A stretch of DNA of 64,000 nucleotides from Gordonia neofelifaecis NRRL B-59395 (GCF_000192435.1 NZ_AEUD01000003.1:292449-356448); one strand, 5' to 3'. Numbered from the stretch's first letter, positions 37,681 to 46,331 are shown. Notes: generated from the letters alone by a model not told the origin. A program made the numbers and translations.

Positions 37681-38262
37681 TTAGTGCGTCGTCGGCGTAT
37701 CGTCGTGGTCACTTACCTGCTGCGGAATAGCCGTCTCTACAACGTGGTTCGGAGAACTCTTACCCAACGTGCTCGTGAAGTGCTCCAGCGTGACGACGAT
37801 GAAGAGCCCAACCGCCGACGCGACGCGCTGGCCGGTTGTCGCCTCTCGCAGTTCGGCCCGGACTTTGAGTTTGCGGCCCGTCCGGGACACGAGATCGGCA
37901 CTGACCTCGTACCGGGTGCCCAGCAACACGGGGGCGAAGAACTCGGTGTCGAGTTTGCGAGTTACCGCCATCTCGCCCACGACGTAGAGCAGCATCCCCA
38001 CCATGTCATCGAGGACGGTGACCACGGCGCCACCGTGTGCTATTCCGGGGGCGCCGCGATGTCTACCATCGAATACATGCACGGCAACCACGCCATCTCC
38101 ACGCCGTCGGGCCTGCAAGCGGTATCCGTGCGGATTGTCGGTACCGCACCCAAGACACCATGGGTGGTGCGCCTCCAGTTCTGCACCGTCGACTACGTCG
38201 CCGCGGTTCTGGAATGCGTTCCACCAGTGGACCGTTAGCTGCTCATCGGTTGGACTGTCGAT
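37681..38262 (-). CDS. Hotdog thioesterase with no canonical start codon
   Basis: A PaaI-like thioesterase. The core is GIAHGGAVVTVLDDMVG (catalytic loop after HGG) and VTRKLDTEFFAPVLLG. The family N-terminal motif HHPWCLGCGTDNPHGYRLQ, parallel to SPTCMGCGPDNLAGLQL in the paralogue at 44192-44713, is in frame upstream. The only standard start (TTG 38118) lies after it. Upstream, AGGAGG (38275-38270) is followed in frame by ATC-GTC-ATC, and the second ATC (38262) is ideally spaced. Either an ATC start is used or an ATG has been lost. The length given assumes ATC 38262 (193 residues). Confidence 0.6.
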   Translation of the reverse strand: MDSPTDEQLTVHWWNAFQNRGDVVDGAELEAHHPWCLGCGTDNPHGYRLQARRRGDGVVAVHVFDGRHRGAPGIAHGGAVVTVLDDMVGMLLYVVGEMAVTRKLDTEFFAPVLLGTRYEVSADLVSRTGRKLKVRAELREATTGQRVASAVGLFIVVTLEHFTSTLGKSSPNHVVETAIPQQVSDHDDTPTTH

Positions 38263-38479
38263 GACGATGCCTCCTGAAAATCAACACGCAGCTTGTTTTT
38301 GACGTCCCGCCAGAGCGCGCCACGGTCATCAAACGGGCGAATCCGAGCACTTTGACTCGTTTCGACTCAAGTTAGTCGATCTCACACCGAGAGCAAACAC
38401 GCACATCAGTTGTTACTGATCGCAGCAGGCGTTCGCAACCGACATCTTTGCCCACGAGCTGCGGCAGTCAGCAGTACCG

Positions 38480-38640
38480 CCTTCGGGACGCAGTACGCCC
38501 TCGACCCGGAGGCTTGAGACCGCGTCTCGTCAAAGCCCTCGAAGTCGCCCCGAACTGCGAGAGGCGACGCCCGGCCACGCGCGTCGCGTCAGAGGTTGGG
38601 CTCTTCATCGTCGGCACGCCGGCCCAATCCCTCACCGTGT
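38480..38640 (+). pseudogene. Thioesterase C-terminal fragment
   Basis: ATRVASEVGLFIVGTPAQSL closely matches QRVASAVGLFIVVTLEHF at the end of the neighbouring thioesterase, and GTQYAL upstream in another frame matches GTRYEV. This is a short, frame-broken copy lying in the opposite orientation to the intact gene at 37681-38262. Confidence 0.5.
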
Positions 38641-38809
38641 CTTCTGTCCCCAGCCGAGCCGCCCATTCAGCGAGGTCGCGAAGCGAACCCGCACCGCAAC
38701 GCTCTCCCTTACTGTGACGGCAGGAATCAGCACCTCATCATCGCGTGTCTACCGGCGAAGCTGTCGATCCTCGGAAGGACAATCCGCTAGCCAAATCACT
38801 GCAATCGTT

Positions 38810-39077
38810 CATGGTCAGGCGTCAAGGACCCGCAGCACGCTGGTGTAGTCCTCGGGTTTTGGAACAGCATGGTGCGAGCGGCGATCGGGCATAGATCTCG
38901 GTGAGCTGCACACCGCTGTTCCCCTCGATGATGGGTCTCCGATCGTGATGTCGTGTCAATGAACGTCACCACACCGCCGAGCAGCCCCCCATCAGCGCGC
39001 CGCGCGACCATCTCACTGGCCTGCCCAATCGAGTCCAGCCCATCGACAGCCTGGACACTACTTGCAGTGCTCGACAC
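38810..39077 (-). pseudogene. Decayed minus-strand gene under an operator
   Basis: GTG 39077 is preceded by GAGGAGGA. It opens SSTASSVQAVDGLDSIGQASEMVARRADGGLLGGVVTFIDT; similar-quality sequence then continues in a second frame (MPDRRSHHAVPKPEDYTSVLRVLDA, ending near 38817). The family is not recognised. The bipartite operator at 39113-39139 lies 36 bp upstream, the same distance as in the other regulated operons. This suggests it was a member of that regulon before it broke. Confidence 0.4.
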
Positions 39078-39112
39078 TCCTCCTCACTAGATGGTTGACA
39101 AAATCGAGTGGA

Positions 39113-39162
39113 GGACCAGATACTGTAGGTATCTGATACTCAGGGTTTCGAGTACCTGATAC
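39113..39162. promoter_or_regulatory. Bipartite GTAYC-N-GATAC operator, site 4, with an extra copy
   Basis: GGACC-A-GATAC (39113-39123), five bases, GTATC-T-GATAC (39129-39139), and a third unit GTACC-T-GATAC at 39152-39162. The inner dyad CAGATAC-TGTAG-GTATCTG (39117-39135) is a perfect 7-bp inverted repeat. It may act on the decayed minus-strand frame at 39077, or on the DoxX gene 270 bp to the right. Confidence 0.6.
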
Positions 39163-39432
39163 CATAGTCCTGATGCGATCAACGAGGGTGACTTTGACGC
39201 CAATGGCGCTACTCCGCGGTTGGCCCCCGATTTTCGTGGCAATACCGGCAGCCACTAGTAAGTCGCCTAACCGACTGCCCAGTTTGGCACGGGGGCACTA
39301 CCCACAAGATGGCCACCTATCACGCAGAGCTGGCCATCTGTGCGCAGCGAAAGTTAATTATTTGGGACAAGGTTTCGCGCATGACATTCGCGGAACACGT
39401 CCCTGTAACCAGTGTCCTGAGGAGGCCGTTTC

Positions 39433-40092
39433 ATGCTCATCCGCCGCATTGCCCGTCCCATGCTCGCGACCGCGTTCATCGCCACCGGGATTAATGCGAT
39501 CCGCCGCCCGGAACAGCTAGCCGAAACCACCCAGCCGTTTGTCGACAAAGCAAAAACCCAACTGCCCCTGCAGGCCGCGGATCTGATCCCGTCCGACGCG
39601 CAGGTGCTGGTCCGGATCAACGGCGCGATTCACATCATCGGTGGTCTGGCGCTGGCCACCGGCAAGTTCCCGCGGCTCGCCTCTCTGACCCTCGCAGGCG
39701 TCATCATTCCGACTACGCTGGCCGGAAACGGTTTCTGGAACGAGACCGATCTGGACGAGCGGGCCGAGCAGCAGGCCCATTTCATCAAGAACGTGGGACT
39801 CTTGGGCGGGCTGCTGATCACAACCGTCGACACCGAAGGGAAGCCTTCGCTGGCATGGCGCGGACGCAAGGCAGCAGCCATCGCGAGTGACAAGGTCACC
39901 GCGGTGCTGCCGTCGACCGCCGCCAGTGCGACAACGGCCGGTGTCCTGGCCGGTCGTGCGTCGCACATCGCCGAGGTCGTCACAGAACGCGCCGGCGAGC
40001 TCGCCGAGGTCGCTACTGAACGCACCGCGTCGCTGAGCAAAGCGGCTGCGGAAAAACAGGCCAAACTGGGCGAACGAGCCGGTAAGAAGTAG
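39433..40092 (+). CDS. DoxX-family membrane protein
   Basis: A 219-residue DoxX-like protein with about four membrane segments (MLATAFIATGINAIRRPEQ, INGAIHIIGGLALATGKFPRLASLTLAGVIIPTTLAG, HFIKNVGLLGGLLITTVD). It has a long Ala/Glu/Lys-rich C-terminal tail that is probably coiled coil. ATG 39433 has GAGGAGG upstream. DoxX proteins are linked to redox stress and thiol homeostasis in mycobacteria; no specific partner is evident here. Confidence 0.82.
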   Translation: MLIRRIARPMLATAFIATGINAIRRPEQLAETTQPFVDKAKTQLPLQAADLIPSDAQVLVRINGAIHIIGGLALATGKFPRLASLTLAGVIIPTTLAGNGFWNETDLDERAEQQAHFIKNVGLLGGLLITTVDTEGKPSLAWRGRKAAAIASDKVTAVLPSTAASATTAGVLAGRASHIAEVVTERAGELAEVATERTASLSKAAAEKQAKLGERAGKK

Positions 40093-40287
40093 GCGAAGTT
40101 GGCGATGCAGCTGCCAAGCCGGAGGCCAACATTACCCATCGTCATAATTCTCACCGCTTCGTCCGCCGATTCTTGGCCAAATAGAACCGATAAGAAAACA
40201 GTCCCCGTTAGATATGCCCCTAAGTCGCAGACGCCGATAAACAGTATCGGCACTTGTTGTGTCAACAATGCCGGAGGCCGAAGAATC

Positions 40288-41898
40288 ATGAGTTTCAAGA
40301 GTCCCTTTCCCCCTGTGGAGATCTCCGAGGATTCGATCTACGAGACGTTGTTCGGGTCGATCAGCGAGGAGGACCTGGATCGGACCGCGCTGATCGACGC
40401 CGGCGCCACCGAGGGCACCACCTACCGCGAGCTGATCGGCCGGATCAACGCCTTCGCCGGAGCCCTGGCGGCGCGTGGCATCGAGGTGGGCGACAAGGTT
40501 GCACTGCTGTCGCCGAACACCTCGGCGTTCGCGTTCGTGTTCCACGGCATCCTGCGTGCGGGCGCCACTGCAACCACCGTCAACGCGCTGTTCACCGCGC
40601 CCGAGATCGCCAAGCAGCTCACCGACTCGGGTGCCAAGATGCTCATCACGATCACCCAGCTCGGTGACCAGGCCAAGGCGGCAGCAGCGCAGGTCGGTCT
40701 GCCCGAGAGCGCGGTGATCTTGCTGAACGGGCCCGGAGAGGCCGAGAGCCCTCACCCGAACGCGCTCGATCTGCTGGGTGCCGGCCTTGCGGCACCGGAC
40801 GTCAGCTTCGACCCGGCCACCCATCTTGCGGTCCTGCCGTACAGCTCGGGCACCACCGGCAACCCCAAGGGTGTGATGTTGACCCATCGCAACCTGGTCG
40901 CCAACGTGGCGCAGAGCCAGCCGCTGCTGAACATGTCCCACGACGACTCGGTCCTCGCGGTGCTGCCGTTCTTCCACATCTACGGGATGACGGTGCTGCT
41001 CAACCTCGCGCTGTACAACCGGGCGAGGCTCGTGGTGATGCCGCGTTTCGATCTGGTGCAGTTCCTCGAATCCATCCAGAACTACAAGTGCAGCTATGTG
41101 TTCATCGCGCCGCCCGTGGCGGTCGCGCTGGCCAAGCACCCGCTGATCGACGACTACGACCTGTCGTCGGTCAACACCATCATGTCGGGTGCCGCGCCAC
41201 TGGACGAGGTGCTGGGCAATGCTGTCGCCAAGCGCCTGAACACCCGGGTCATCCAGGGCTACGGCATGAGCGAGCTGAGCCCGGTCAGCCACGCCATGCC
41301 CAGCAAACCCGGCGACGGCCCGGAGGCGCCGCTGTCGTCGTGCGGTTGGCCCATCCCGAACACGGTCAACAAGATCGTCGATCCGGCCACCGGCGACGAG
41401 ATCGACATCCCGGCCGAAGGACTCAGCGAGCCGGGTGAGCTGTGGGTGGCGGGCCCGAACGTCATGGCGGGCTACCTGAACAACGACAAGGCCACCAAGG
41501 AGACCATCGACGACGACGGGTTCCTGCACACCGGCGACATGGCGCGGGTCGATGCGAACGGCTGCGTCTACATCGTCGACCGGCTCAAAGAACTCATCAA
41601 GTACAAGGGCTACCAGGTGCCGCCCGCCGAACTCGAGGCGTTGCTGCTCACCCACGACGATGTCGCGGACGTTGCGGTCATCGGCGTGATCGAGGCCGAC
41701 ACCGGCGAGGAGATCCCGAAGGCGTTTGTGGTCAAGCGTGAAGGCTCCGATCTCACCGGTGAGCAGGTGATCGAGTTCGTCGCCTCTCAGGTTGCTCCGC
41801 ACAAGAAGGTCCGCGAGGTCGAGTTCATCGACGCCATCCCGAAGAGCGCGGCAGGCAAGATCCTCCGCAAGGACCTGCGTAGAGCCACGGGTGATTGA
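40288..41898 (+). CDS. Acyl/aryl-CoA ligase (4-coumarate-CoA ligase-like)
   Basis: A 536-residue AMP-forming ligase. The P-loop is YSSGTTGNPKGVMLTHRN, then GYGMSELSPVS, the adenylate site GELWVAGPNVMAGYLN, the hinge DRLKELIKYKGYQVPPAELE and the catalytic Lys in PKSAAGKILRKDLR. It activates a carboxylic acid to its CoA thioester through an acyl-AMP. ATG 40288 fits the family N-terminus and follows CGGAGG; the frame is open upstream to 40099. It could activate products of the oxidative enzymes for beta-oxidation. Confidence 0.9.
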   Translation: MSFKSPFPPVEISEDSIYETLFGSISEEDLDRTALIDAGATEGTTYRELIGRINAFAGALAARGIEVGDKVALLSPNTSAFAFVFHGILRAGATATTVNALFTAPEIAKQLTDSGAKMLITITQLGDQAKAAAAQVGLPESAVILLNGPGEAESPHPNALDLLGAGLAAPDVSFDPATHLAVLPYSSGTTGNPKGVMLTHRNLVANVAQSQPLLNMSHDDSVLAVLPFFHIYGMTVLLNLALYNRARLVVMPRFDLVQFLESIQNYKCSYVFIAPPVAVALAKHPLIDDYDLSSVNTIMSGAAPLDEVLGNAVAKRLNTRVIQGYGMSELSPVSHAMPSKPGDGPEAPLSSCGWPIPNTVNKIVDPATGDEIDIPAEGLSEPGELWVAGPNVMAGYLNNDKATKETIDDDGFLHTGDMARVDANGCVYIVDRLKELIKYKGYQVPPAELEALLLTHDDVADVAVIGVIEADTGEEIPKAFVVKREGSDLTGEQVIEFVASQVAPHKKVREVEFIDAIPKSAAGKILRKDLRRATGD

Positions 41899-41962
41899 TC
41901 GAGTGGTGGCGAGGTAATCGCACTCCTGGTCGCCGCACCATCAGAAACTGATCGCGAACGTG

Positions 41963-42579
41963 TCACACCAATGTCCGCCGAGCTATAACGACCGTGAAGA
42001 TGGTGTCCCGCAACAGCTGCGGGGTCAGGCGCAGACCGGTCACGGTGTCGCAGAGAGCGAACGTCGCCTCGTGGCAGTGAAACTCAGTGCGCTTGGCCGA
42101 CCCATCGGGCTCGAGTTCGAACCCGCCGATCTGACGCATCAGCGGCATGAGCTCATCGGGTGTCGAGCCGTTCCGCTCAGCGGCGAATAGCGTGTCGAAC
42201 CATGTTCGGCTCTCGCCGTCGACCTACCGAAAGAAGTACGAGTTCTCGCTGCCGTGATGAACAACGATTTCCGGCCTGCCGAAAGTGGTTGCATCAGTTC
42301 CGGAGTCGCCCCGATATAGCCGTTGCTTTCGTACATAATTGTCCAGTCGCAGTGCTGGACGAGACCGGCCAGGAGATTGTCTGAACCGATCTCCTCCCAC
42401 GACTCCAACGAGCGCAACAGGAGCGTTGCGAGGTCGCACTGGGCGGGTTGGCTGACCGTAGGCAGAGCGTCGATCCGCTCAGGCAGCGTCGCGTTGCTGA
42501 TGACCGTCACACAGAATGCGTTGTTCAGCTCCGGCACCTTCTTGGTCTACGCATAGTCCCGGTATGTCACATCGCTCAT
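41963..42579 (-). pseudogene. DUF6461-type gene with two amber codons and a frameshift
   Basis: From ATG 42579 the frame reads MSDVTYRDYA, then TAG (42547-42549), then VPELNNAFCVTVISNATLPERID..DWTIMYESNGYIGATPELMQPLSAGRKSLFITA. After a frame change near 42280 it continues VVHHGSENSYFFR, a second TAG where family members have Trp, then VDGESRTWFDTLFAAERNGSTPDELMPLMRQIGGFELEPDG..RHEATFALCDTVTG to 41963. This is the DUF6461 layout. Both stops are TAG. Confidence 0.7.
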
Positions 42580-42602
42580 GGCAGTCACCCTAGCTAGACG
42601 GG

Positions 42603-44165
42603 TCAAACCCAAGCCGCGGGCGGTGCAGTAGGCCGGCGCGATGCTTCCCAGGTTTGTGTCGGCAGGGTTCGTCCTTTGAGGGAGCAGTCGCCGTGTGGTG
42701 TCCAGTATTCGCGTTCGGGTTCGCTGGCGGCTCTGATGACGGCGTCGCTGGCGAGGATCCGTCCCGGCGTGTGTTTGGCGAGGTCGGTGAGGCGTGATGC
42801 CTCGTTGACCGCGTCGCCTATGACGGTGTATTCCAGGCGTTGGTCGGTGCCGAGGTTTCCGGCGAAGACGGGGCCGGTGGCGAGTCCGATCCCGATGTCG
42901 AGTTCCCCGTCGGCCAGGACGCGGTCGCGGATCTGCCGTGCGGCGTGGAGTGCGGAGTCAGCGGCATCGGCTCGGGCGACGGGCGCCCCGAAGATGCAGA
43001 GTGCGGCGTCTCCCTCGAATTTGTTGACCAGCCCGTGGTGGCTCTCGGTTGCCGCGATCACTTCTGCGAGGAGGCGGTTGAGCTTGTCGACGAATTCTTG
43101 CGGTGAGATCTGGTGGGCGAGTGCCGTCGAGTTGGTTACGTCGACGAACAGTGCTGTTATCTCCCGGATTTCGCCGGTCAGGTCGGCTCCTCGGTCGAGT
43201 GCGCGTTGCGCGACGTCTCTTCCGACGTGCCGTCCGAACAGGTCGCGCAGTCGGTCCTGCTCCTGGAGTCCGCGGACCATGTCGTTCACGGTGGATTGCA
43301 GTACCCCGATTTCGCTGCTGTCGTCGACGGGCACGCGCACGTCGAGCCGGCCCTGCCCGATGCGGCGGAGTGCACCGCGCATCTGGTGGATCGGTTGTGC
43401 GACGGCGCGGGCCAGCAGTGTTTCCGCGAGGGCCCCGGATACGAGTCCGAGGGCGGCGAGGTAGGTCGCGGCGCGGATGCGGTCGGGCGGTGCCGCATCG
43501 GGATAGTGCAGGAGCGCGATGGCCGCGGCCAATGGCAGCGCGGAGGTCAGCACCCAGGTCAAGATCAGCCGGGAGATGACTGACGTTCGTGGTGGCGCGT
43601 GTGGGGTGTCGACGGCCAGGATCGTGGCCATCACTGGACGGAGTGCACGTTCGACGAAGAGGTAGTTGTATCCGACGGTGGCAAGTCCGCCCAATGTCAT
43701 GAGTAGGGTTCCGCCGAGGGCCTCCCAGACGGGCAGGAGCGCGAAGGCCGAGCCGGACATCGCGAGGATGCCCCCGGCCCACAGAGATCCGATGAGGACG
43801 GTGGACTCGGTGGGCAATCGCAGGGTGTGGCGGGCGTGGTCGGGTGTCGGCGCAGAGGAGGTGTCCAGCCACCCGAGGCTGCGTCGACGCAGGGCGAGGA
43901 CGCCGCGAACTGCGACGAGCAGAGCCACGACCACATAGACCGCCAGGATCTGCAGAAGCGTTCCGAGCTGGGCACCGAATCGGTGCGGTGCGCCGCCCAG
44001 AACGATCAGCAGCGCGACGACGACGGCCCCGCCCACGCTCGAGCCCACGGTCAGCAGTGGTAGACCCCACTTCGTGCGTAACAGCACCGGAACTGGCTGG
44101 GCCGCATTGTGGGCTTCTGGTGGGTGTGGCCGCCCGGGGTGAGGACGGGCACTGGTGTGCCGCAT
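42603..44165 (-). CDS. Class III adenylate cyclase with membrane domain and HAMP
   Basis: A 520-residue protein: about six membrane helices (residues 40-230), a HAMP linker (LARAVAQPIHQMRGALRRIGQGRLDVRVPV, about 255-300) and a cyclase domain. Catalytic residues are the metal-binding Asp in ALFVDVTNS and FEGDAALC, the adenine-contact Lys in NKFEGD, and the IGDAVNEASRL motif with Asn and Arg. The layout matches the Rv1318c-1320c group of M. tuberculosis, which makes cAMP from ATP. It lies 26 bp downstream of the thioesterase, in the same direction. Confidence 0.9.
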   Translation of the reverse strand: MRHTSARPHPGRPHPPEAHNAAQPVPVLLRTKWGLPLLTVGSSVGGAVVVALLIVLGGAPHRFGAQLGTLLQILAVYVVVALLVAVRGVLALRRRSLGWLDTSSAPTPDHARHTLRLPTESTVLIGSLWAGGILAMSGSAFALLPVWEALGGTLLMTLGGLATVGYNYLFVERALRPVMATILAVDTPHAPPRTSVISRLILTWVLTSALPLAAAIALLHYPDAAPPDRIRAATYLAALGLVSGALAETLLARAVAQPIHQMRGALRRIGQGRLDVRVPVDDSSEIGVLQSTVNDMVRGLQEQDRLRDLFGRHVGRDVAQRALDRGADLTGEIREITALFVDVTNSTALAHQISPQEFVDKLNRLLAEVIAATESHHGLVNKFEGDAALCIFGAPVARADAADSALHAARQIRDRVLADGELDIGIGLATGPVFAGNLGTDQRLEYTVIGDAVNEASRLTDLAKHTPGRILASDAVIRAASEPEREYWTPHGDCSLKGRTLPTQTWEASRRPTAPPAAWV

Positions 44166-44191
44166 TACCGATGCATCTTCTTTCGGTCGTG

Positions 44192-44713
44192 TCAGCGGTC
44201 CGGCGGGTGCGGTGACGGTCTGTCCGGCCCGTCATGGTCGAGCGCGGAGGTGAGGCGGTCGAGTAGGTCCTGGACGGCGCCGGGGGCGCCATGTTGGGCG
44301 AAGTGCTCGATCGACACGGCGATGAACACCGCGTGGGCGGTGAACAATGCGGTGCCGTCATCGGCGGTGGCGGTCGCCTTAAGGTGCAGTTTGCGGCCGT
44401 CGATCTCCCGGACGTGGGCGCTGATGCGCAGGGGCCGGTGCAGCGGGACGGGGGCGAGGTAGTCGACGGTGAGGCTCCGGGTCACTGCCGGGGTGCGGGC
44501 GATCCAGAGGCCGAAGCCGAACAGGTCGTCGCAGGCGGCGGCCACTGCCCCGCCGTGCGCGAGGCCGGGCGCACCGATGTGGCGTTCGTCGAACGTCACA
44601 TCGGTGTAGACCTCGTCGCCGGAGCGGAACACCACCAGTTGCAGGCCGGCGAGATTGTCTGGCCCGCACCCCATGCAGGTCGGCGAGTGCGGCGGCAGCG
44701 GTAGCTGGGTCAC
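44192..44713 (-). CDS. PaaI-like hotdog thioesterase
   Basis: A 173-residue hotdog thioesterase with CMGCGPDN near residue 15, the catalytic GLAHGGAVAAACDDL, and SLTVDYLAPVPLHRPLRI. It hydrolyses acyl- or aryl-CoA. Its ATG overlaps the MFS transporter stop by 4 bp, so the two are translated together. A broken copy of this gene with its TetR neighbour is at 8590-9190. Confidence 0.85.
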   Translation of the reverse strand: MTQLPLPPHSPTCMGCGPDNLAGLQLVVFRSGDEVYTDVTFDERHIGAPGLAHGGAVAAACDDLFGFGLWIARTPAVTRSLTVDYLAPVPLHRPLRISAHVREIDGRKLHLKATATADDGTALFTAHAVFIAVSIEHFAQHGAPGAVQDLLDRLTSALDHDGPDRPSPHPPDR

Positions 44714-46311
44714 GGGCGTTCCTTCTCGACGGTGCTGGCTAGCGGCGGGCGCGGGATCCGACTGCGCTGGGCCGGTTCAGCCGGGCTCCTCGATGCGCCT
44801 GCGTCCGGGGAAGCGCGGCCGGGCGCCCAGACCAGCAGGATCGCGGCACCCGCCGCCGCGATGAGTGCGAGGACGATCGCGGACTGCTCGACGCCGTGCA
44901 GGAACGCGGACTTGGCGAAGTCGGCGAGTTGCTGGCCGGCCGGTCCCGCCCGATCGGCGACCTCGAGGGCACCGGCGAGTGAGTCGGCGACCGGGCCCCG
45001 CGCCTCCGGTGGGAGCCGCGCGATCGCCGGGGCGATGTTGTGGCTGTACCCGGCGGCCAAGACACTGCCGGCGACCGCGATGCCGATCGCCGCGCCGATC
45101 TCGCGAGTGGCGTCGTTGACCGCCGCGGCGACCCCGTGCTTTTCGACCGCGGTGTCCGCGACGATAGCCGCCGTCGCCGGCGCCGCGGTCAGGCCCAGAC
45201 CCGTGCTCATGATCAGCGTCGGCCACATCACGTCGACGTAGGTGGAGTCCAAATCCAGCCGGCTGATGAAGTAGAACCCCGCGGCGATGGCGAGCAGACC
45301 GGTCACCGTCATCAACCGCAACCCCAGCCGGGTCGTCATCCACGGTGCGACCGCCGACAAGAGCACCAACGGCACCATCATCGGCGCCAAGGCCAGCGCT
45401 GAACCCAACGGGCTGTATCCAAAGATCAACTGCAGGTATTGGACGAGGACCAGGAAGACACCGAACGTCACCAGGAACTGGATGGTGATGGAGAACGATC
45501 CGCTCCCGAAGCCCCGACGGGCGAAGAACCGCACATCGAGCAGCGGATGATCCGCCCGCAACTCCCACACTACGAACACCACTGTGGCCACCACCCCCAG
45601 CCCGAACCCGGCGACCACCACGGGATCCGACCAGCCGCGTACTGGGGCTTCGATGATGGCGAGCACCACTAGTCCGACCGCGAACACCACCGCGACCGAT
45701 CCCATCACATCCATCAACGGCGGATTTTCCTGGCGGGATTCAGGAATGGTGAAGGCACACAACAGCAGAAACACCCCCACCGCGGTCAGGCCGACGAAGA
45801 TCGACTGCCACGACCAGTAGTCGAGCAGCAGCCCCGACCCGAGAATCCCCAGCAGACCCCCGGACCCGGCGACCCCCGCCCAGATCCCGACCGCGCGTCC
45901 CCGCTGCTGCTCGGGGAATCCCGCAGTCAGGATCGACAGCGTGGACGGCATCATGAACGCCGCACCCACCCCGGCCGCGGCCCGCGCCGCGATCAACCAC
46001 CACGGGGTCGATACCAACAGTGGCACCACCGAGGCCAGCGAAAACAGCGCCAACCCCACGATCAGCACCGCCCGCCGGCCGTAGCGGTCACCCAGGGCCC
46101 CGGCGGGCAACACCAGACACGCCAACACCAGCGTGTACCCGTCGACCACCCAGGTGAGCTGTGTTTGCGTCGCCCCGGTGGCTACCGCAATGTTCGGCAG
46201 CGCGGTGTACAGGGCCGCCATTGAGGCGACCACCAGGGCCACCGACAGGCACGAGACAACCAACGTCCACTTCTGCGCCCGCGACAGCAGCACTCGATTC
46301 TCGGCGGTCAT
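44710..46311 (-). CDS. MFS drug exporter, DHA2 type (14 segments)
   Basis: A 533-residue major facilitator exporter. LTWVVDGYTLVLACLVLPAGALGDRYGRRAVLIVGL is the segment 1-3 signature with the DRYGRR loop, and segment 5 has the antiporter motif (GVGAAFMMPSTLSILTAGFP). It is about the length expected for 14 membrane helices. ATG 46311 follows GGAGG; the frame is open for 33 codons upstream. It is divergent from a TetR gene, which probably represses it. Exports a small hydrophobic or drug-like compound. Confidence 0.9.
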   Translation of the reverse strand: MTAENRVLLSRAQKWTLVVSCLSVALVVASMAALYTALPNIAVATGATQTQLTWVVDGYTLVLACLVLPAGALGDRYGRRAVLIVGLALFSLASVVPLLVSTPWWLIAARAAAGVGAAFMMPSTLSILTAGFPEQQRGRAVGIWAGVAGSGGLLGILGSGLLLDYWSWQSIFVGLTAVGVFLLLCAFTIPESRQENPPLMDVMGSVAVVFAVGLVVLAIIEAPVRGWSDPVVVAGFGLGVVATVVFVVWELRADHPLLDVRFFARRGFGSGSFSITIQFLVTFGVFLVLVQYLQLIFGYSPLGSALALAPMMVPLVLLSAVAPWMTTRLGLRLMTVTGLLAIAAGFYFISRLDLDSTYVDVMWPTLIMSTGLGLTAAPATAAIVADTAVEKHGVAAAVNDATREIGAAIGIAVAGSVLAAGYSHNIAPAIARLPPEARGPVADSLAGALEVADRAGPAGQQLADFAKSAFLHGVEQSAIVLALIAAAGAAILLVWAPGRASPDAGASRSPAEPAQRSRIPRPPLASTVEKERP

Positions 46312-46331
46312 GCACCCACCTCCACGTAACG

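Larger units (their letters stand above)
38263..39432. other. Gene-poor region with remnants and operators
   Basis: About 1.2 kb without an intact gene. It holds a thioesterase fragment (38480-38640, plus strand), a decayed minus-strand frame from 39077, and a cluster of GTAYC-N-GATAC sites at 39113-39162. The 39165-39430 stretch shows nothing I can support. Confidence 0.5.

Noticed and set aside
37624-38238. 204-codon plus-strand frame
   Set aside because: Antisense to the minus-strand thioesterase, whose HGG and CLGCGTDN motifs are clear; no plus-strand similarity.
40234-40250. CCGATA-N5-TATCGG palindrome before the CoA ligase as a fifth regulon operator
   Set aside because: The half-site spacing differs by two bases from the GATAC-N5-GTATC dyad and the outer units are absent, so I did not include it, though it may bind something else.
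40132-41802. 556-codon minus-strand frame opposite the CoA ligase
   Set aside because: A shadow of the highly GC-biased ligase gene; no motifs and an unnatural Arg/Asp/His-rich composition.
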